Numbered from the stretch's first letter, positions 12,100 through 24,400 are shown. The stretch is DNA of 64,000 nucleotides from Paguma larvata (GCA_030068075.1 JAINVK010001445.1:1736001-1800000), one strand, 5' to 3'. The notes: generated by a model not told the origin, from the sequence alone. Translations and numbers: made by a program.

Positions 12100-13170
12100 T
12101 TGAGATCCTACACCTCCCGCGTCCAGGTCCGCGCGCCCAACCCCTCCCCGACCTGCGCTTTCCAGACTTCCTTCGGAGCTCTCCCGGTCTCCTCCATCCT
12201 CCCGTTTCTTCCGCCGGCCCCCACTCCACCCCCGCCAGGCTTTGCAATTCACCTAGAAACCCCCCAGCCCCGCCCCACCTCGTCTCTCCAAACCTGCGGG
12301 CAATATGAGCCTCCAGGCTCCAATCCCGCAATCCTCCTCAGTCCCGAAGACCGTGCCCCCAGACCTCCTACGCAGCCGGGCGCAAAACCCCTGGCCCTAG
12401 ACACAGAACCTTACCTCAGTTTACCTTCGCGTACACTGAGCTCCTCTACTGCAAACAATCTTCCCCCTCCCTCCCCGCAACAAGCTTGTCCAACCAAATG
12501 CTACTGGGCCTAGAGGAAGCGGAAATACATCATGCACTAACAACGCCCTCCAGCCCTTTCGCCCCTCCCCCCACGCTCTCCTGGCCCGACGGGCCACGTC
12601 TGGATTCCCGGGCATCTCGTCCCCGCCCGGCCTTTGGTTTCCGGTTTCCGTACAAAGATGCTGCATGGCACTGATGGTTGCCGCCTTGCGCTTATCTCCA
12701 ACCCATCTTCGACCCCAGATTAATGAAACTGAAACATTAAAGTGTTGTGGTGAGAAAAAGTAGATCGGATGATGGAAGTCGAGAGTCTCTTGTCGGTAGC
12801 GAGGTGGTAGAAATAAAACGAAGATTGGACAATTGCTTCAGACAGAGTGCTGCCATCTTGCTTTACGCTCTGCGGCTCTGACTGCCGGAAAGCCCCTTCC
12901 GGCCTCGCCCAGGAAGTCAGAGGCGGCGCCGGAAGTGAACTTGTTCTGCTGCGGCTGCTGTGTGGAGGCTCGGGTCCAGGTTAGGCATACTCTGCAGTTC
13001 GGACTTAAGGTCGACTTGCAGAAGTAACTATCAGTAATCACACCAGTGAAGTCAGCGATGCCCTTAGTAACGACGTTTAAAACGTATAGCCCTGATAAGT
13101 AGTCCGTCTTCGCGAGGCTTCCGGCCGGCGCCATCACCGTGACCCCGGCGCTCTGCCACTTCAGCCCTTC
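12100..13170. promoter_or_regulatory. SH3BP5L: CpG-rich promoter region of SH3BP5L
   Basis: GC- and CpG-rich block upstream of the SH3BP5L start, in contrast to the AT-rich repeats on either side. On the minus strand a good donor (GCGAAG then GTAAAC, boundary 12425/12424) suggests a non-coding first exon of about 12425-12550 spliced to 11516. An ETS-type CCGGAAGTG lies at 12929-12937, a YY1-type GCCATCTTG at 12852-12860, and further GGAA/TTCC ETS-like cores near 12630-12650. No TATA box is evident, as usual for housekeeping CpG promoters. Exon and start site are inferred. Confidence 0.6.
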
Positions 13171-14220
13171 CCGGAGCCAGGCCCTCTCCCTCAGATCATC
13201 GTTTCCCCTTTGAGCACTAATTAAAAACCTAGGCAACCTGAACTCCGTGTTTAAAAGCCCACGAAGAGTTTGTTATATCAATCAAAGGAGCTGGCCTGAA
13301 GGACCTGGTTGTCACTCCCAGGTATCGCCAGGCGAGGCTACGGGGAAGAATTGAGGATTCACGTTTTATTTTTGCAGACGACCTTACTTACTCTAGGTAG
13401 AGAAGGCAAATGAACTGAATATCCTTTCTCTTTGGTTCTCTCTAGAGCCAAGTATAGTCCTTTAAAAGTGATATTTTTTTCCCCACAAAATTGGAAATTT
13501 TTTAATTCTGCAAGTAACTTCTCCAGTGAGTCAGCGGGAATCTCCGTTAACAGCGTCTAAGTGGACAGGTCTTATGGATAATAATACTTGTCTTATATCC
13601 GCATTGCTTTTTGTTAGTAAGGTAGCCGTGAAAATTACATGTAGAAATCAGAAACAATGTATTTATTTGTTCTCTGCTAGTAACTTTATTTTTTTTAAAC
13701 TGGAGTTTCACTATAATGACTCCCATTTTAACCAGCCATCTTCTGCCTAACCTAGCCTGAATTCTCCCAGCCTTTTCTATCCAGTACTGTTCCAGTGTTA
13801 GTCATCCTTATCCCTCGCCCCACAGCTCCTTTTCCCTGTGCGTTCGGTCATTAGCAATCGTGAGCTTCTTCTAGTTGTCATGTATTTTTCTTGCATTTGG
13901 TGGGGTTAACATCATGAATACATGTAATGCCTAGACTATCCCTAGATCCCATCCTGAAGGTCAGTAGCCTCCCTGATGTCTCCACTGGCCTTTCCTGGGG
14001 TTAACTCTCCCTGAGACCAAATATAGTATCATCATGTCTTGATTGTTATATCTCCAGCAGTTTTTCTGCTGGATTTGGATAATGTTTCAAGTAGGAGGAG
14101 TTTGGGGAGCAGTGTACACTGGCTTGTTTTGTTGAGGCCAGCACAGACATGATGAATTAAACCCTTTTTCTAGAACAGCACTCTGGTAAAGACTTTTCTG
14201 TAATGATGGGAGTGTTCTGT
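13171..14220. other. Unassigned intergenic sequence
   Basis: About 1 kb between the SH3BP5L promoter and the first repeats. I see no conserved frame, no splice-bounded coding block and no recognisable repeat. Confidence 0.5.
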
Positions 14221-14224
14221 TTCA

Positions 14225-14590
14225 GTTCTGGGTAATATGGCAGCCTCTAGACACATGTGACCTTAGAGCACTTGAAATGCAGCAAGTATTTTTAAGGAAC
14301 AGCATTTTAAAAGTTAATTCTAATTTAAATAGGGGCCCCTGGGTGGCTCAGTTGGTTAAGCGACTCTGTTTCAGCTCAGGTCATGATCTCATGGTTTGTG
14401 AGTTGGAGCCCCACATCGGGCTCTTCGCTCATCGCAGTGCAGAGCCTGCTTGGGATTCTCTATCTCTCTCTGCCCCTCTCCCGCTCATGCTGTCTCTGTC
14501 TCTCTCAAAATAAACGAACTTAAAAATTTTTTTAAATTCTAATTCAAATAGCCATATATGATTCCATTGGACTGCCCGGTTCTAGAGCAT
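14225..14590 (+). repeat. hAT-Charlie-like element split by a SINE
   Basis: CAGCCTCTAGACACATGTGACC, GAGCACTTGAAATGCAGC and, after the SINE, ATTCAAATAGCCATATATGA with TTGGACTGCCCGG are the two halves of a short hAT relic. Confidence 0.5.
14332..14533 (+). mobile_element. Carnivore tRNA-Lys SINE
   Basis: GGGGCCCCTGGGTGGCTCAG head, CT-rich core, A-rich tail. AATTCTAATTTAAATAG before and AATTCTAATTCAAATAG after are the target-site duplication. Confidence 0.93.
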
Positions 14591-15840
14591 ACCTTTTCTT
14601 TATCTCTTCCAGACACGTACTGAACTTTCACATTTTCAATACAAAACAAATGTCTCTCCGCTGTCATTTGTCTCATCTCTACTTCCTCCCCTCATTTACT
14701 TCTGCACTCTGGCTTCTGTTTCTGCCAATAAACGAAAACTTCCGACAAGGTCATCCATGCTCTGAATATCACCAAATGATTGATATCTGATACTGGGTTA
14801 TTTATTCTCTCTCATCTTTTTTTAGCTTCTGAGTCATCCTTGTCCTGGGTTTCCTCTTATTTTTCTGGCCTGTTGATTCATTCTCTTCATGCACTATGTC
14901 TTTATAAGTGTCTAGCATGTGCCAGGATTTTAGGTGATAAGGAAAAGGACACTTGTTCCAGTTTGCCATGTAGCTTACAGTCTGTGGTACTCATTTTATA
15001 AATCAGTGGACATTCCAACTAGTTGGGCCACAACCAAAAAATGTTTTACCTTGTAACACAGTATACATATATTCGTGTATATATATTTGTAACAAAAGTT
15101 TCAGGGAAAGATCTGAAAGATCTTTACTAAAATTATATGTAAAACATATTAATATTTTAATGCTGGTGGAGACCTATTTTGCTGATTTCATGACCCGCTC
15201 ATGTTTGAAAACCTTACCCTAAATGAAAGAGCCTCTGAGGCACTGATGCTAGTCTCTGACCATCTCATGCATCCTGCTTTCTCTGAGAGCCCTCACCCAA
15301 GTGCATGGCCCCTACTCGTGGCTACTGTTCCTTTATAGAACTCTGTCTCCATCCAGACTCCCCACAGATCATATTCTGATATTCAGCAGCTTCTCGGGCC
15401 ATTGGCCTGTGTAAGGGTTGCCTTTCACTGAGTACAAATCTGATTTCATCCTCTTTCCCAAATCCTGCTTCTATATTTCTTTGTTGGTGAATGGTTCTAC
15501 CATCCACCTATTTACCTAGGGAGAAAGACATCCTAAATGAATCTCCCTGTCTTCACTCTGCAGTACATTAAGTATCTCAATAGATCTGTTGTCTCCATTT
15601 GATTGTCATTGCTTCAATTTAGACTTTCCCCACCTACACTGTAGATAATGTACCTCAAGAGTCTTCTAGTCAACTCTGTCCAATAGAACTTTCAGTAAGG
15701 ATAGAAATTTCTGTATCTGCACTGCCCAGTATGGTTGCTATTCACTAACCATGTATGGGACTCGTGAAACCTTAAAATGTGGCTAGTGCAACTAAGCTAA
15801 ATAATGTAAGCTTAAATAGCCATTAAAACTATTTAAAAAA

Positions 15841-16057
15841 ATTTTTTAATATTTATTTATTTTTGAGAGAGAGACAGAGTGCAAGTGAGGGAGGGGTAGA
15901 GAGAGGAGAAGGAGACACAGAATCTAAAGCAGGTTCCAGGCTCCAAGCTCCGAGCTGTCAGCACAGAGCCCTATGCGGGGCTTGGACCCACAAACCATGA
16001 AACTATGACCTGAGCCGAAGTCGGACGCTTAACCGACTGAGCCATGCAGGCGCCCCC
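15841..16057 (-). mobile_element. Carnivore tRNA-Lys SINE
   Basis: Reverse copy ending CTGAGCCATGCAGGCGCCCCC. TTAAAACTATTTAAA is repeated on the right as TTTAAAACTATTTTAAA. Confidence 0.92.
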
Positions 16058-16090
16058 CTTTAAAACTATTTTAAATAGCCATTAAGTGTG

Positions 16091-16204
16091 GGGGCACCTG
16101 ACTGGCTAAGTCAGTGAAACATGTGACTCTTGATTTTGGGGTTGTGAGTTTGAGCCCCACTTTGGGTGTAGAGATTACTGAAAATTATAATCTTTAAAAT
16201 AATA
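16091..16204 (+). mobile_element. Short carnivore SINE lacking the CT-rich segment
   Basis: GGGGCACCTGACTGGCTAAG head then GTTGTGAGTTTGAGCCCCAC and GTGTAGAGATTACTGAAAAT. This is the older, shorter carnivore SINE form without the CT-rich block. Confidence 0.8.
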
Positions 16205-16725
16205 GTAGGTAGATAGCCATATGTGGCTAGTGACTAACATGTTGGACAGCACAGGTCTACATGATCTCCCCACTACAGGTGCGCCCCCTTTCTGTCCCTG
16301 ACACAGATAAACAGCCAACCAACCCCTGTTGACAAAGTCAATTAATGAAATATAAAAATACAAAAGCCATATAAAGTTGTCAGTAACACCATCAGTTACT
16401 AGGTAGTATCACAAGTTAATTCTTTCTCCATACACTAAATTTTCTCAAGCTTTTATTGGTAATTTTTATTTTAAATTTCTTCACAGAAATGCTCTAAAGT
16501 ACCTTCTTTTTTTAACTTAAGGTCACGTTAGTTAAAATACAGTATAGTATTGGTTTCAGGAGTAGAATTTAGTGATTCACCTATTATATATAACACCCAG
16601 TGCTTATATCCCAGCAAGTACCCTCTTGAATGCCCATCACTATTTAGGACCATCTCCTACCAACGTCCCTACATCAACCCTCAGTTTGTTCTCTATATTT
16701 ATGAGTCTCATGGTTTGCCTCCCTC

Positions 16726-16951
16726 TTTTTTTTTTTTTTAACATTTTCTTTTAAGATTAGTTATTTTGAGAGGGAGAGAGAGAGAGCATGAGCAGTGGAG
16801 GAGTAAAGAGAGAGGGAGACAGAATTCCAAGCAGGCCCCACATTGCCAGCACATAGCCTGATGTGGGGCTTGAACCCATGAACCATGAGATCATGACTCA
16901 AGCCAAAATCAAGAGTCAGACACTCAACTAACTGAGCCACCCAGGCACCCC
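16726..16951 (-). mobile_element. Carnivore tRNA-Lys SINE nested in L1
   Basis: T-run, GAGAGGGAGAGAG core, ending CTGAGCCACCCAGGCACCCC. It interrupts the L1 3' UTR. Confidence 0.9.
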
Positions 16952-18540
16952 TGCTACCCTCTGCTTTTATCTTTTTATTTTTCCTTCCCTTCCTCTGTTT
17001 ATCTGTTTTGTTTCTTAAATGCCACATATGAGTGAAATCATGTGGTATTTATCTTTCTCTGATTGACTTATTCAACTTAGCATAATACACTCTAGGTCCA
17101 TTTACGTTGTTGCAAATGGCAACATTTCTTTTTTATTGCTGAGTAATATTCCATTGTGTGTGTGTGTGTGTATTTATATATATATTTATATACCGCATCT
17201 TTTTTATCAATTCATCAGTCGATGGACATTTGGACTCTTTTCATAACTTGGCTATTGGTAGTGTTGCTACAAACATTGGGGTGCATGTACCCATTTGAAT
17301 CAGCATTTTTGTATCCTTTGGATAAATACCAGGTAGTGCAATTGCTAGGTCATAGAGTAGTTCTGTTTTTAGATTTTGGAGGAAACTCCACTTTTCAGAG
17401 TGGCTGCACCAGTTTGCATTCCCACCAACAGGGTAACAGCGTTCCCCTTTCTCTGCATCCTCTCCAACACATGTTTCCTGAGTTCTTAATTTTAGCCATT
17501 CTGACAGGTGTGAAGTGGTAACTCATTGTGGTTTTGATTTGTATTTCCCTGATGATGAATGATGTTGAGCATTTCTTCATGTGTCTCTTAACCATCTGGG
17601 TGTCTTCTTTGGAAAAGTATCTATTCATGTCTTCTGCCTATTTATTAATTGGATTATTTGTTTTTGGGGTGTTGAGTTTGATAAGTTGTTTAAGGATTTT
17701 GGATACCAGCCCTTTATCAGATATGTCATTATATTCTCCTATTCCATTGGTTGCCTTTTAGTTTTGTTGATTATTTCCTTTGCTGTGTAGAAGCTTTTTA
17801 TCTTGATGAATTCCCAATAGTTCATACTTGCTTTTGTTTCCCTTGCCTCTGGAGACATGTCTAGTAGCTGCAGCTGAAGTCAAAAAGATTGCTGCCTTTG
17901 TTCTCTCCTAAAATTTTGGTGGTCTCCTGTGTTACCTTTAGGTTTTTCATCCATTTTAAATTTCTTTTTGTGTTTGGTGTAAGAAAGTGGTCCATTTTCA
18001 TTCTTCTGCATGTCGCTGTACACTTTTCCCAGCACCATTTGCTGAAGAAAGTGTCTTTTTTCCATTGGGTATTCTTTCCTGCTTTGTTGAAGATTAGCTG
18101 GCCATATATTTATGAGTACATTTGTGGGTTCTCTATTCTGTTCCATTGATCTATTTATCTGGTTTTGTGCCAGTAGCATACAGTGCTGATGATTACAGCT
18201 TTTCGATACAGCTTGAAGTCCAGAATTGTGATGCTTCTAGCTATGGTTTTCTTTTTCAGGATTACTTTGGCTATTTGGGGTCTTTTCTGGTTCCATACAT
18301 GTTTTAGGATTGTTTGTTCTAGCTCTGTGAAGAATGCTAGTGTTATTTTGATAGGGATTGCATTGAATGTGTAGATTGCTTTGGGTAGTATAGATATTTT
18401 CACAATATTTGTTCTTCCAGTCCATGAACATGGAATATTTTGGAATTTCTTTGTGTCTTCTTCAATTTCCTTCATAAGCAATCTATTGTTTTCAGAGTAG
18501 AGGTCTTTTTCCTCTTTGGTCAGGTTTATTCCCAGGTATC

Positions 18541-19056
18541 TTATGGTTGGGGTGCAATTGTAAATAGGATTGATACCTTGATTTCTCTTTCTGTTGCTTC
18601 ATTATTAGTGTATAGCAATGCAACAGATTTTTGTATGTTGATTTTATATCTTGCAACTTTGTCAAATTTGTATATCAGTTCTAGCAGTTTTTTGGTGGAA
18701 TCTTTCGGGTTTTCCACACAGAATATCATGTCCTCTGTGAAGAGTGTAAGCTTGACTTCTTCCTTGCCAATTTGGATACCTTTTATTTCTTTTTGTTGTC
18801 TGATTGCTGATCCTAGGACTTTCAGTACTATGTTGAACAATAGTGTTGAGAGTGTATGTCCCTCTCCTTTTCCTGACCTTATGGGAAAACTCTCAGGTTT
18901 TCCAGATTTGAGGATGATGTTAACTGTGGGTCTTTTGGATATGGCCTTTATGATATTGAGGTATGTTCCTTTTCTTCCTACTTTCTTTAGGGTTTTTATC
19001 AAGAAAAGATGTTGTATTTTGTCAAATGCTTTCTCTGCATCTATTGAGACTATCAT
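18541..19056 (-). pseudogene. L1 ORF2 reverse-transcriptase fragment, decayed
   Basis: The longest uninterrupted piece of the L1 at 16.5-20.6 kb: 171 codons with the L1 RT signature [11 protein letters not shown]. The catalytic FADD box position reads FTED, so a metal-binding aspartate is lost. Frames before and after are broken. It is a relic, not a working enzyme. Confidence 0.85.
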
Positions 19057-20640
19057 ATAGTTCTTATCCTTTCATTTATTAATTAGGTGTATTATGTTGA
19101 TTGATGTTTAGATATTAAACCACCTCTGCAGCCCAGAAATAAATCTTACCTGATTGTGATGAATAATTAATAATTCTTTTAATGTATTGTTGGATTCAAT
19201 TTGCTAGTATCTTTTTGAGAATTGTGCATCCATGATCATCAGGGAAATTGTTTTGTAATTCTCCTTTTTAGTAGGGTCTTTGGTTTTGGAATCAAAGTAA
19301 TGGCCTCATAGAATGAGTTTAGAAGTTTTCCTTCCATTTCTATTTTTGGAATATTCTCAAAAAATAGCTACTACTTCTTTAAATGTTTGGTGAAATTCCC
19401 CTGGGAAGCCATCCTACCCTGATTAAATTTCTTTCCTCTTATGTGTCTGTTAACATTTTCTGTTTCTTCCTGTTTCAAATTTTTGTAGTTTATATGTTTC
19501 TAGGAATTTATGCATTTCTTCCAGATTGCCCAATTTGTTGGCATATAATTATTCATAATATTCTCTTATAATTGTATTTCTGCAGGGCTGGTTTTTGATC
19601 TGCTCTTTCATTTGTGATATTATTTATTTGGGTTCTTTCCTTTTTCTTTTTGATGAGTCTACTAGGTGTTTATCAGTTTTGTTTATTCTTTCAAAAAAAC
19701 CAGCTCCTACTTTCATTGATCTGTTTTTTTTTTGTTGTTGTTGTTTTGTTTTTTGTTTTTTGATATCATAGATTTCTGCTCTCGTGTTTATTATTTCCCT
19801 TCTTCTGCTGGTTTTGGGCTTTATTTGCTGTTTTTTTTTCCAGCTCCTTTAGGTATAAGGTTAGGTTGTGTATTTGATACATTTCCTCCTTCTTGAGGAA
19901 GATCTCAATTGCTGTACACTTCCCTCTTATGACCCCCTTTGCTGCATCCCAAAGGTTTTGGACTGTTGTGTTTTCATTTTCATTTGCTTCCATGTACTTT
20001 TTAATTTCCTCTTTAATTTCTTGATTAACCCATTCACTTTTTAGTAGGGTTTTTTTTAAACTCTAAGTATTTGTGGTCTTTCCATGTTTTTCTCCATGGT
20101 TCACTTCAACTTTCATAGCATTATGGTCTGAAAATATGCATGGTATTTCTTGATCTTTTTGTACCTGTTGAGGGCTGATTTGTGACCTAATATGTAATCT
20201 ATTCTGAAGTGTTCCAGTACACTCAAGAAAAATGTGTATTCTGCTCTTTTAGGATGAAATGTTCTGGATGTATCTGTTAAGTCAGTCCATCTGGTCCAGT
20301 TTGTTATTCAAAGCCATTGTTTCCTTGTTAATTTTCTGCCTAGATGATCTGCCCATTGCTATAAGGGGGATATTAAAGCCTCCTACTATTGTTTTATTAT
20401 CAATGAGTTTCTTTATGTTTGTTATTAATTGATTTCAGATCTAAAAATTGAAAGTTGAGGGGATGGAGAACCATCTATCATGCTAATGGACATCAAAAGA
20501 AAGCCAGAGGAGCCATAGTTATTTCAGACAAACTAGATTCAAAGATTGTAACAAGAGGTAAAAAAGGACATTATATATTTAAAGGAGCTATCTATCAAGA
20601 AGCTCTAACAGTTATAAATATTTATGCCCCCAACTTTGTA

Positions 20641-21240
20641 TTACCTTCATCTTTAAAAACTTTTTTTTTTAGTTTGTTTTCTACCAACAGAAACTACTTT
20701 TCTAGGTTTTTTTATTTTTTCCCCTACCATCAGCCAAATGTTTAATAAATACCACCATCTGCTAATTAAACAGATGTTAATTAAAGGGACAGCCTATATT
20801 ACTAGTTTACTAATGGATAGTGACAGAATCAGTGGTTTCCTAGGGGAGAGGTAGGAAGGGGTACAAACTGTACACAGAAACTTGTGGGTAGTGAATGTGT
20901 TGTCCGACTTGATTGTAGTGAGGATTTTATTTGTGTATACATATGTCAGGACTTTCAGATTGTACATTTCATAGCACAAAGTACTAACCATTATAAGATC
21001 ACAGCAAGCTACTGGGGACCTGTTCAAATTGTACATTTCAGTATGTGAGATTATATAGGTCAATTATTTTAAAAATTTAGTTGGAAACTTGCTCCAAGAA
21101 ATACGTAATGTAAAATTTGCTAATAAATGTTAATTAAAGGGACAGCCTATATTACTAAAATCCCTGGATTATTATACCCTTATTAAATCTTTTGGGTCTT
21201 TGAGAAATAAATAATTTATTCCCCTTAAATTGTCATCTCA
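20641..21240. other. Unclassified sequence with a spaced 31-bp direct repeat
   Basis: Between the L1 and the MIR. It carries a 31-bp perfect direct repeat (20774-20804 and 21127-21157). No frame is supported. Confidence 0.5.
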
Positions 21241-21244
21241 TTTA

Positions 21245-21485
21245 ATAATAAAAACAGCAAACACCACATGCAGTGTTAACCTTGTACCAGGCACTGTTCT
21301 GAGTGGGTTTATATCTATCATTGTTCCTCACGAAAACTAACTGAAGTATATCGTACCTGCATTTTACAATTGAGGAAATTGGAGGACTAGCAGTTAAATA
21401 ACTTGCCCAAAGTCATATTGCTGGCAAGTGGTGGTACCAGTCTTTGAATTCAGACTAAGCTAGGCTCTTAGTCACAATAATGTAC
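21245..21485 (+). repeat. MIR SINE
   Basis: TACCAGGCACTGTTCTGAG, ATTTTACAATTGAGGAAATT, AACTTGCCCAAAGTCATA and CTTTGAATTCAGAC in canonical MIR order. Confidence 0.8.
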
Positions 21486-21676
21486 TGCCACAATTAAGCT
21501 TTATACAAAAAATATTTAATATTTAAAATATTTTTAGTAACACATCATATGTTAAGTTTAAATGTACTTAAATGAATCAATCTGTGAAAGTAACCAAAAT
21601 CAAAATATTTTCCAAAGATGCTGCATGTTTGGATGTGATACTATTATTTATATGACTGCTCCTAAAGTGCCTTTAA

Positions 21677-21860
21677 GGGGTTCAGTCGCTAAGCATCCGA
21701 TTTCAGCTCGGGTCATGATCTCGCAGTTCATGAGTTTGAGCCCCACATTGGGCTCACAGGTGTAAGCACAGAGCCCACATTGGATCTTCTGTTCCCCTCT
21801 CTCTCTTTCCATCCCTGCTTATACACTCTATCTCTCAAAAATAAATAAACATTTTTTAAA
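21677..21860 (+). mobile_element. Carnivore SINE, 5'-truncated
   Basis: Begins inside the head (GGGGTTCAGTCGCTAAG), then GGTCATGATCTCGCAGTTC and CTCTCAAAAATAAATAAAC tail. Confidence 0.88.
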
Positions 21861-22081
21861 AATTGAAAATGATTTTAGTCATAAAACCTGATTTTATCCT
21901 TACCTTATATTTTACTTTGAAACTAATTTTCCCATAGAAGTTATGCCTCATAATTTTAAGCTCATTTTTTATATCTTATTTGTGAACCAGTGATTCCTAC
22001 ATGTGAGTTTTCAACATAATTTTTATATGACATAACTTGTTTTTTAAAAGCTAGCATTAAGGACTAAGAAATTCTATAGCT

Positions 22082-22281
22082 GGGGCACCTGAGTGGCTCA
22101 GTCCATGTCTGACTTCAGCTCAGGTCATGATCTCACAGTTCCTGGGTTCAGTATCCACGTAGGTCTCTGTACTGACAGCTCAGAGCCTGGAGCCTGCTTC
22201 GGATTCTGTGTGTGTGTGTCTCTCTCTCTCTGCCCCTCCCCTGCTCGTGTTCTGTCTCTCTCAAAAAAAAAAAAAAAAAAA
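22082..22281 (+). mobile_element. Carnivore tRNA-Lys SINE
   Basis: GGGGCACCTGAGTGGCTCAG with a small deletion after it, GTGTGTGTGTCTCTCTC core and poly(A). Confidence 0.92.
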
Positions 22282-22650
22282 ATTTAAAAATTTTTTTTTT
22301 CTTCTAAGGACTAGCGTAGTGACCAGGACATCATTAAAGAATAGGGAAAGGCTGTATTTTAAAGAAAGTCGATCTTTAAATATCTTTGTACTACACCAAG
22401 TGTATCCAGTTTACCTGTACATAATTTACTAGGGCTTTTCGCAATCAGTTTAGTAGCCTTTGATTAAATCATTGAATCAGTACCTGAGACCTTAATGCTA
22501 GCCACAGACTGTAAGCGGCACAACTTTCAATCATCTTCTATTAAGAGTGCTGTTTACTTTAAAAGACATTTAATCCTCTAGTCATGTCATTAAAATTAAT
22601 ATGTGTGTTATTGATACAATTTGTAAGTTTTCCTGTTTCCTGAAATGCAT

Positions 22651-22863
22651 TTTTTAAGTGTTTATTTATTTTTAAAGGGAGGGAGAGAGAGAGAGAGACA
22701 GAGCATGATCAGCGAAGGGGCAGACAGAGATGGAGACAGAATGCAGGCTCCAGACTCTGAGCTGTCAGCACAAAGCCCCATGCAGGGCACAAACCCATGA
22801 GCCATGAGATCATGACCTGAGCCGAAGATGGATGCTTAACCAACTAAGCCACCCAGGCATCCC
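22651..22863 (-). mobile_element. Carnivore tRNA-Lys SINE
   Basis: Reverse copy; GGGAGAGAGAGAGAGAG core, ends CTAAGCCACCCAGGCATCCC. Confidence 0.92.
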
Positions 22864-23374
22864 TCCTGGAATCCATTTTGATCTGACTTTACAATATGTT
22901 TGCAACTTGAAATTAATAAAAAGTTTCCTTGCTTAAAAAAATAAAATCTTCAGTTCAGAATTCTATTTGATTGATCCATTCTTTCCTGTTTCTAGATTAA
23001 CTTTTCTGTACTTGGGTCTTTCCACTATTGGTAAACCGTGTCAGTTGACATCTGGTGAGTTATTTGGGAAACAATAGATGCTATCATGTTCTAGAGGCCA
23101 ATGTTTTCATTATAAATGGGACTGAAATTGGAATACTTCAAATAAAATCATTGTATTTAGTAACACAGGAACAAAATGAAATTGAAACTGTTCTCAGGCT
23201 TTATATCACTAGTAACAGCAAGCTTTCCAAATTTGATTTGTTTAGGCTCACATTTCAAACAGGATTTGAAATAGTGGTCTATATCCTTAACTCTGCTTAC
23301 TTACCTTTCACTTGCCTATCAAACTAAAGTGTTGACCGTGTGCCACATGCCCACGATGAATAAATATTCAGTAC

Positions 23375-23560
23375 TTTTTTTGTTAAGTTTATCTATTTAC
23401 TTAGAGAGCAGGCTGAGGAAGGCCAGAGAGAGGGTGAGAGAGAGAATCCCAAGCAGACTCCACACTGCCAGCACTGAACCTGATGTGGGGCTCAAATCCA
23501 CAAACCATGAGATCATGACCTGAGCCAAACGCTTAACTGAATGAGCCACCCAGGCACCCC
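23375..23560 (-). mobile_element. Carnivore tRNA-Lys SINE with target duplication
   Basis: Reverse copy ending GAGCCACCCAGGCACCCC. AATATTCAGTACT (23363) and AATATTCAATACT (23561) flank it. Confidence 0.93.
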
Positions 23561-23599
23561 AATATTCAATACTTTACTCCCCTTTTCTGTCCCTATCTC

Positions 23600-24400
23600 T
23601 CTTCTTAAGCCACTAACAGTGCGCTCTAGTCAAAACCAGTGGACTGATGTTGCCATGACATTACTGCAGTTTTGCAAGCATTGAGCACCGACCACCATTT
23701 CCTTACATGGAATCCAAAACTTCACCCTGTCTTGACCCTCTTTTTTCTCAAAGTCTTTACTGGTTGTCCCGTCTACAGTTGCCTCCTTTGGAGACTAGTG
23801 TTCCAGGGTTCTACCCTCAGTCTCCTTCTTATCCACGTACAAGGGAATGTCATCCACTCTCATAACTTCACTTTTTCACCTTTCACCTCCTAGTCTTTAC
23901 AAACCGTAATGCACCATTGCTCTTCCCCTGCTGAGTGAGAGAAGCCCAAACCCTTGAGCATGGAATAGATTCTTCTAACCATACTGTAAGGGCACATGAT
24001 GGGCACATTTCTATATCCCCATTGCCCAGCCCAGTGAAACCCCATGAACCCTCGATAAAGTTTTGTGGGAGGAGGGATTCCTCGAATTAGCCAAATATCT
24101 TTGAGTTTCCTCTTTCAGTATCTCCACCCACTCTGTTTCCTAGAATTCTTGCCCTCCCTTACTCAGCAGCCTCCACAGGATTCTGACCTACATCTACTTA
24201 AACTCTGTCTTCAGTCTAGAGCAAGAGTATGCACACTCCTTTCCTGCTCATCCCATCTCTCTGTCCCAACCCAATCCCAGCATCTACATGAGCAGAAAGC
24301 TGGAAATCATCATCGCCATCATCCAGATACAAAATCTTGGCTACTGTTAAATCTATGAAGTTTGCCGATGACCTATAGCAGAATTATCCCATTCTTTCTA
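23600..24400 (+). repeat. Diverged L2-like sequence
   Basis: CT-rich sequence with AAGTCTTTACTGGTTG, CTCAGTCTCCTTCTTATCC and TGTCATCCACTCTC resembling L2. Boundaries and family are uncertain. Confidence 0.35.

Larger units (their letters stand above)
15665..16260 (+). repeat. hAT-Charlie-like element split by two SINEs
   Basis: Outer parts contain CTGTCCAATAGAACTTTC and GCACTGCCCAGTATGG at the left, and ATAGCCATATGTGGCTAGTG with TTGGACAGCACAGGTC at the right. SINEs at 15841 and 16091 interrupt it. Confidence 0.55.
16507..20640 (-). mobile_element. L1 LINE, antisense, with inverted 5' segment
   Basis: From the poly(T) at 16507 through 3' UTR (GAGTGAAATCATGTGG, CTGAGTAATATTCCATTG) and ORF2 up to about 20435, all reading as L1 on the minus strand. 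A short piece at 20445-20638 (ACCATCTATCATGC... TTTATGCCCCCAACT) is L1 endonuclease-region sequence on the plus strand. A SINE sits at 16726-16951. TACCTTC occurs on both outer sides (about 16500 and 20641) and may be the target duplication. Confidence 0.88.

Noticed and set aside
11687..12513. Plus-strand frames of 138 and 137 codons in the CpG-rich promoter
   Set aside because: GC-rich DNA has few stops; no conserved protein, and minus-strand gene structure explains the region.
12500..13150. A mir-3124-like hairpin, a microRNA that I recall near human SH3BP5L
   Set aside because: I could not find its mature sequence or a clear hairpin on either strand.
18440..19060. Plus-strand frame of 206 codons
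   Set aside because: Reverse complement of the L1 reverse-transcriptase region; the coding sense is minus.
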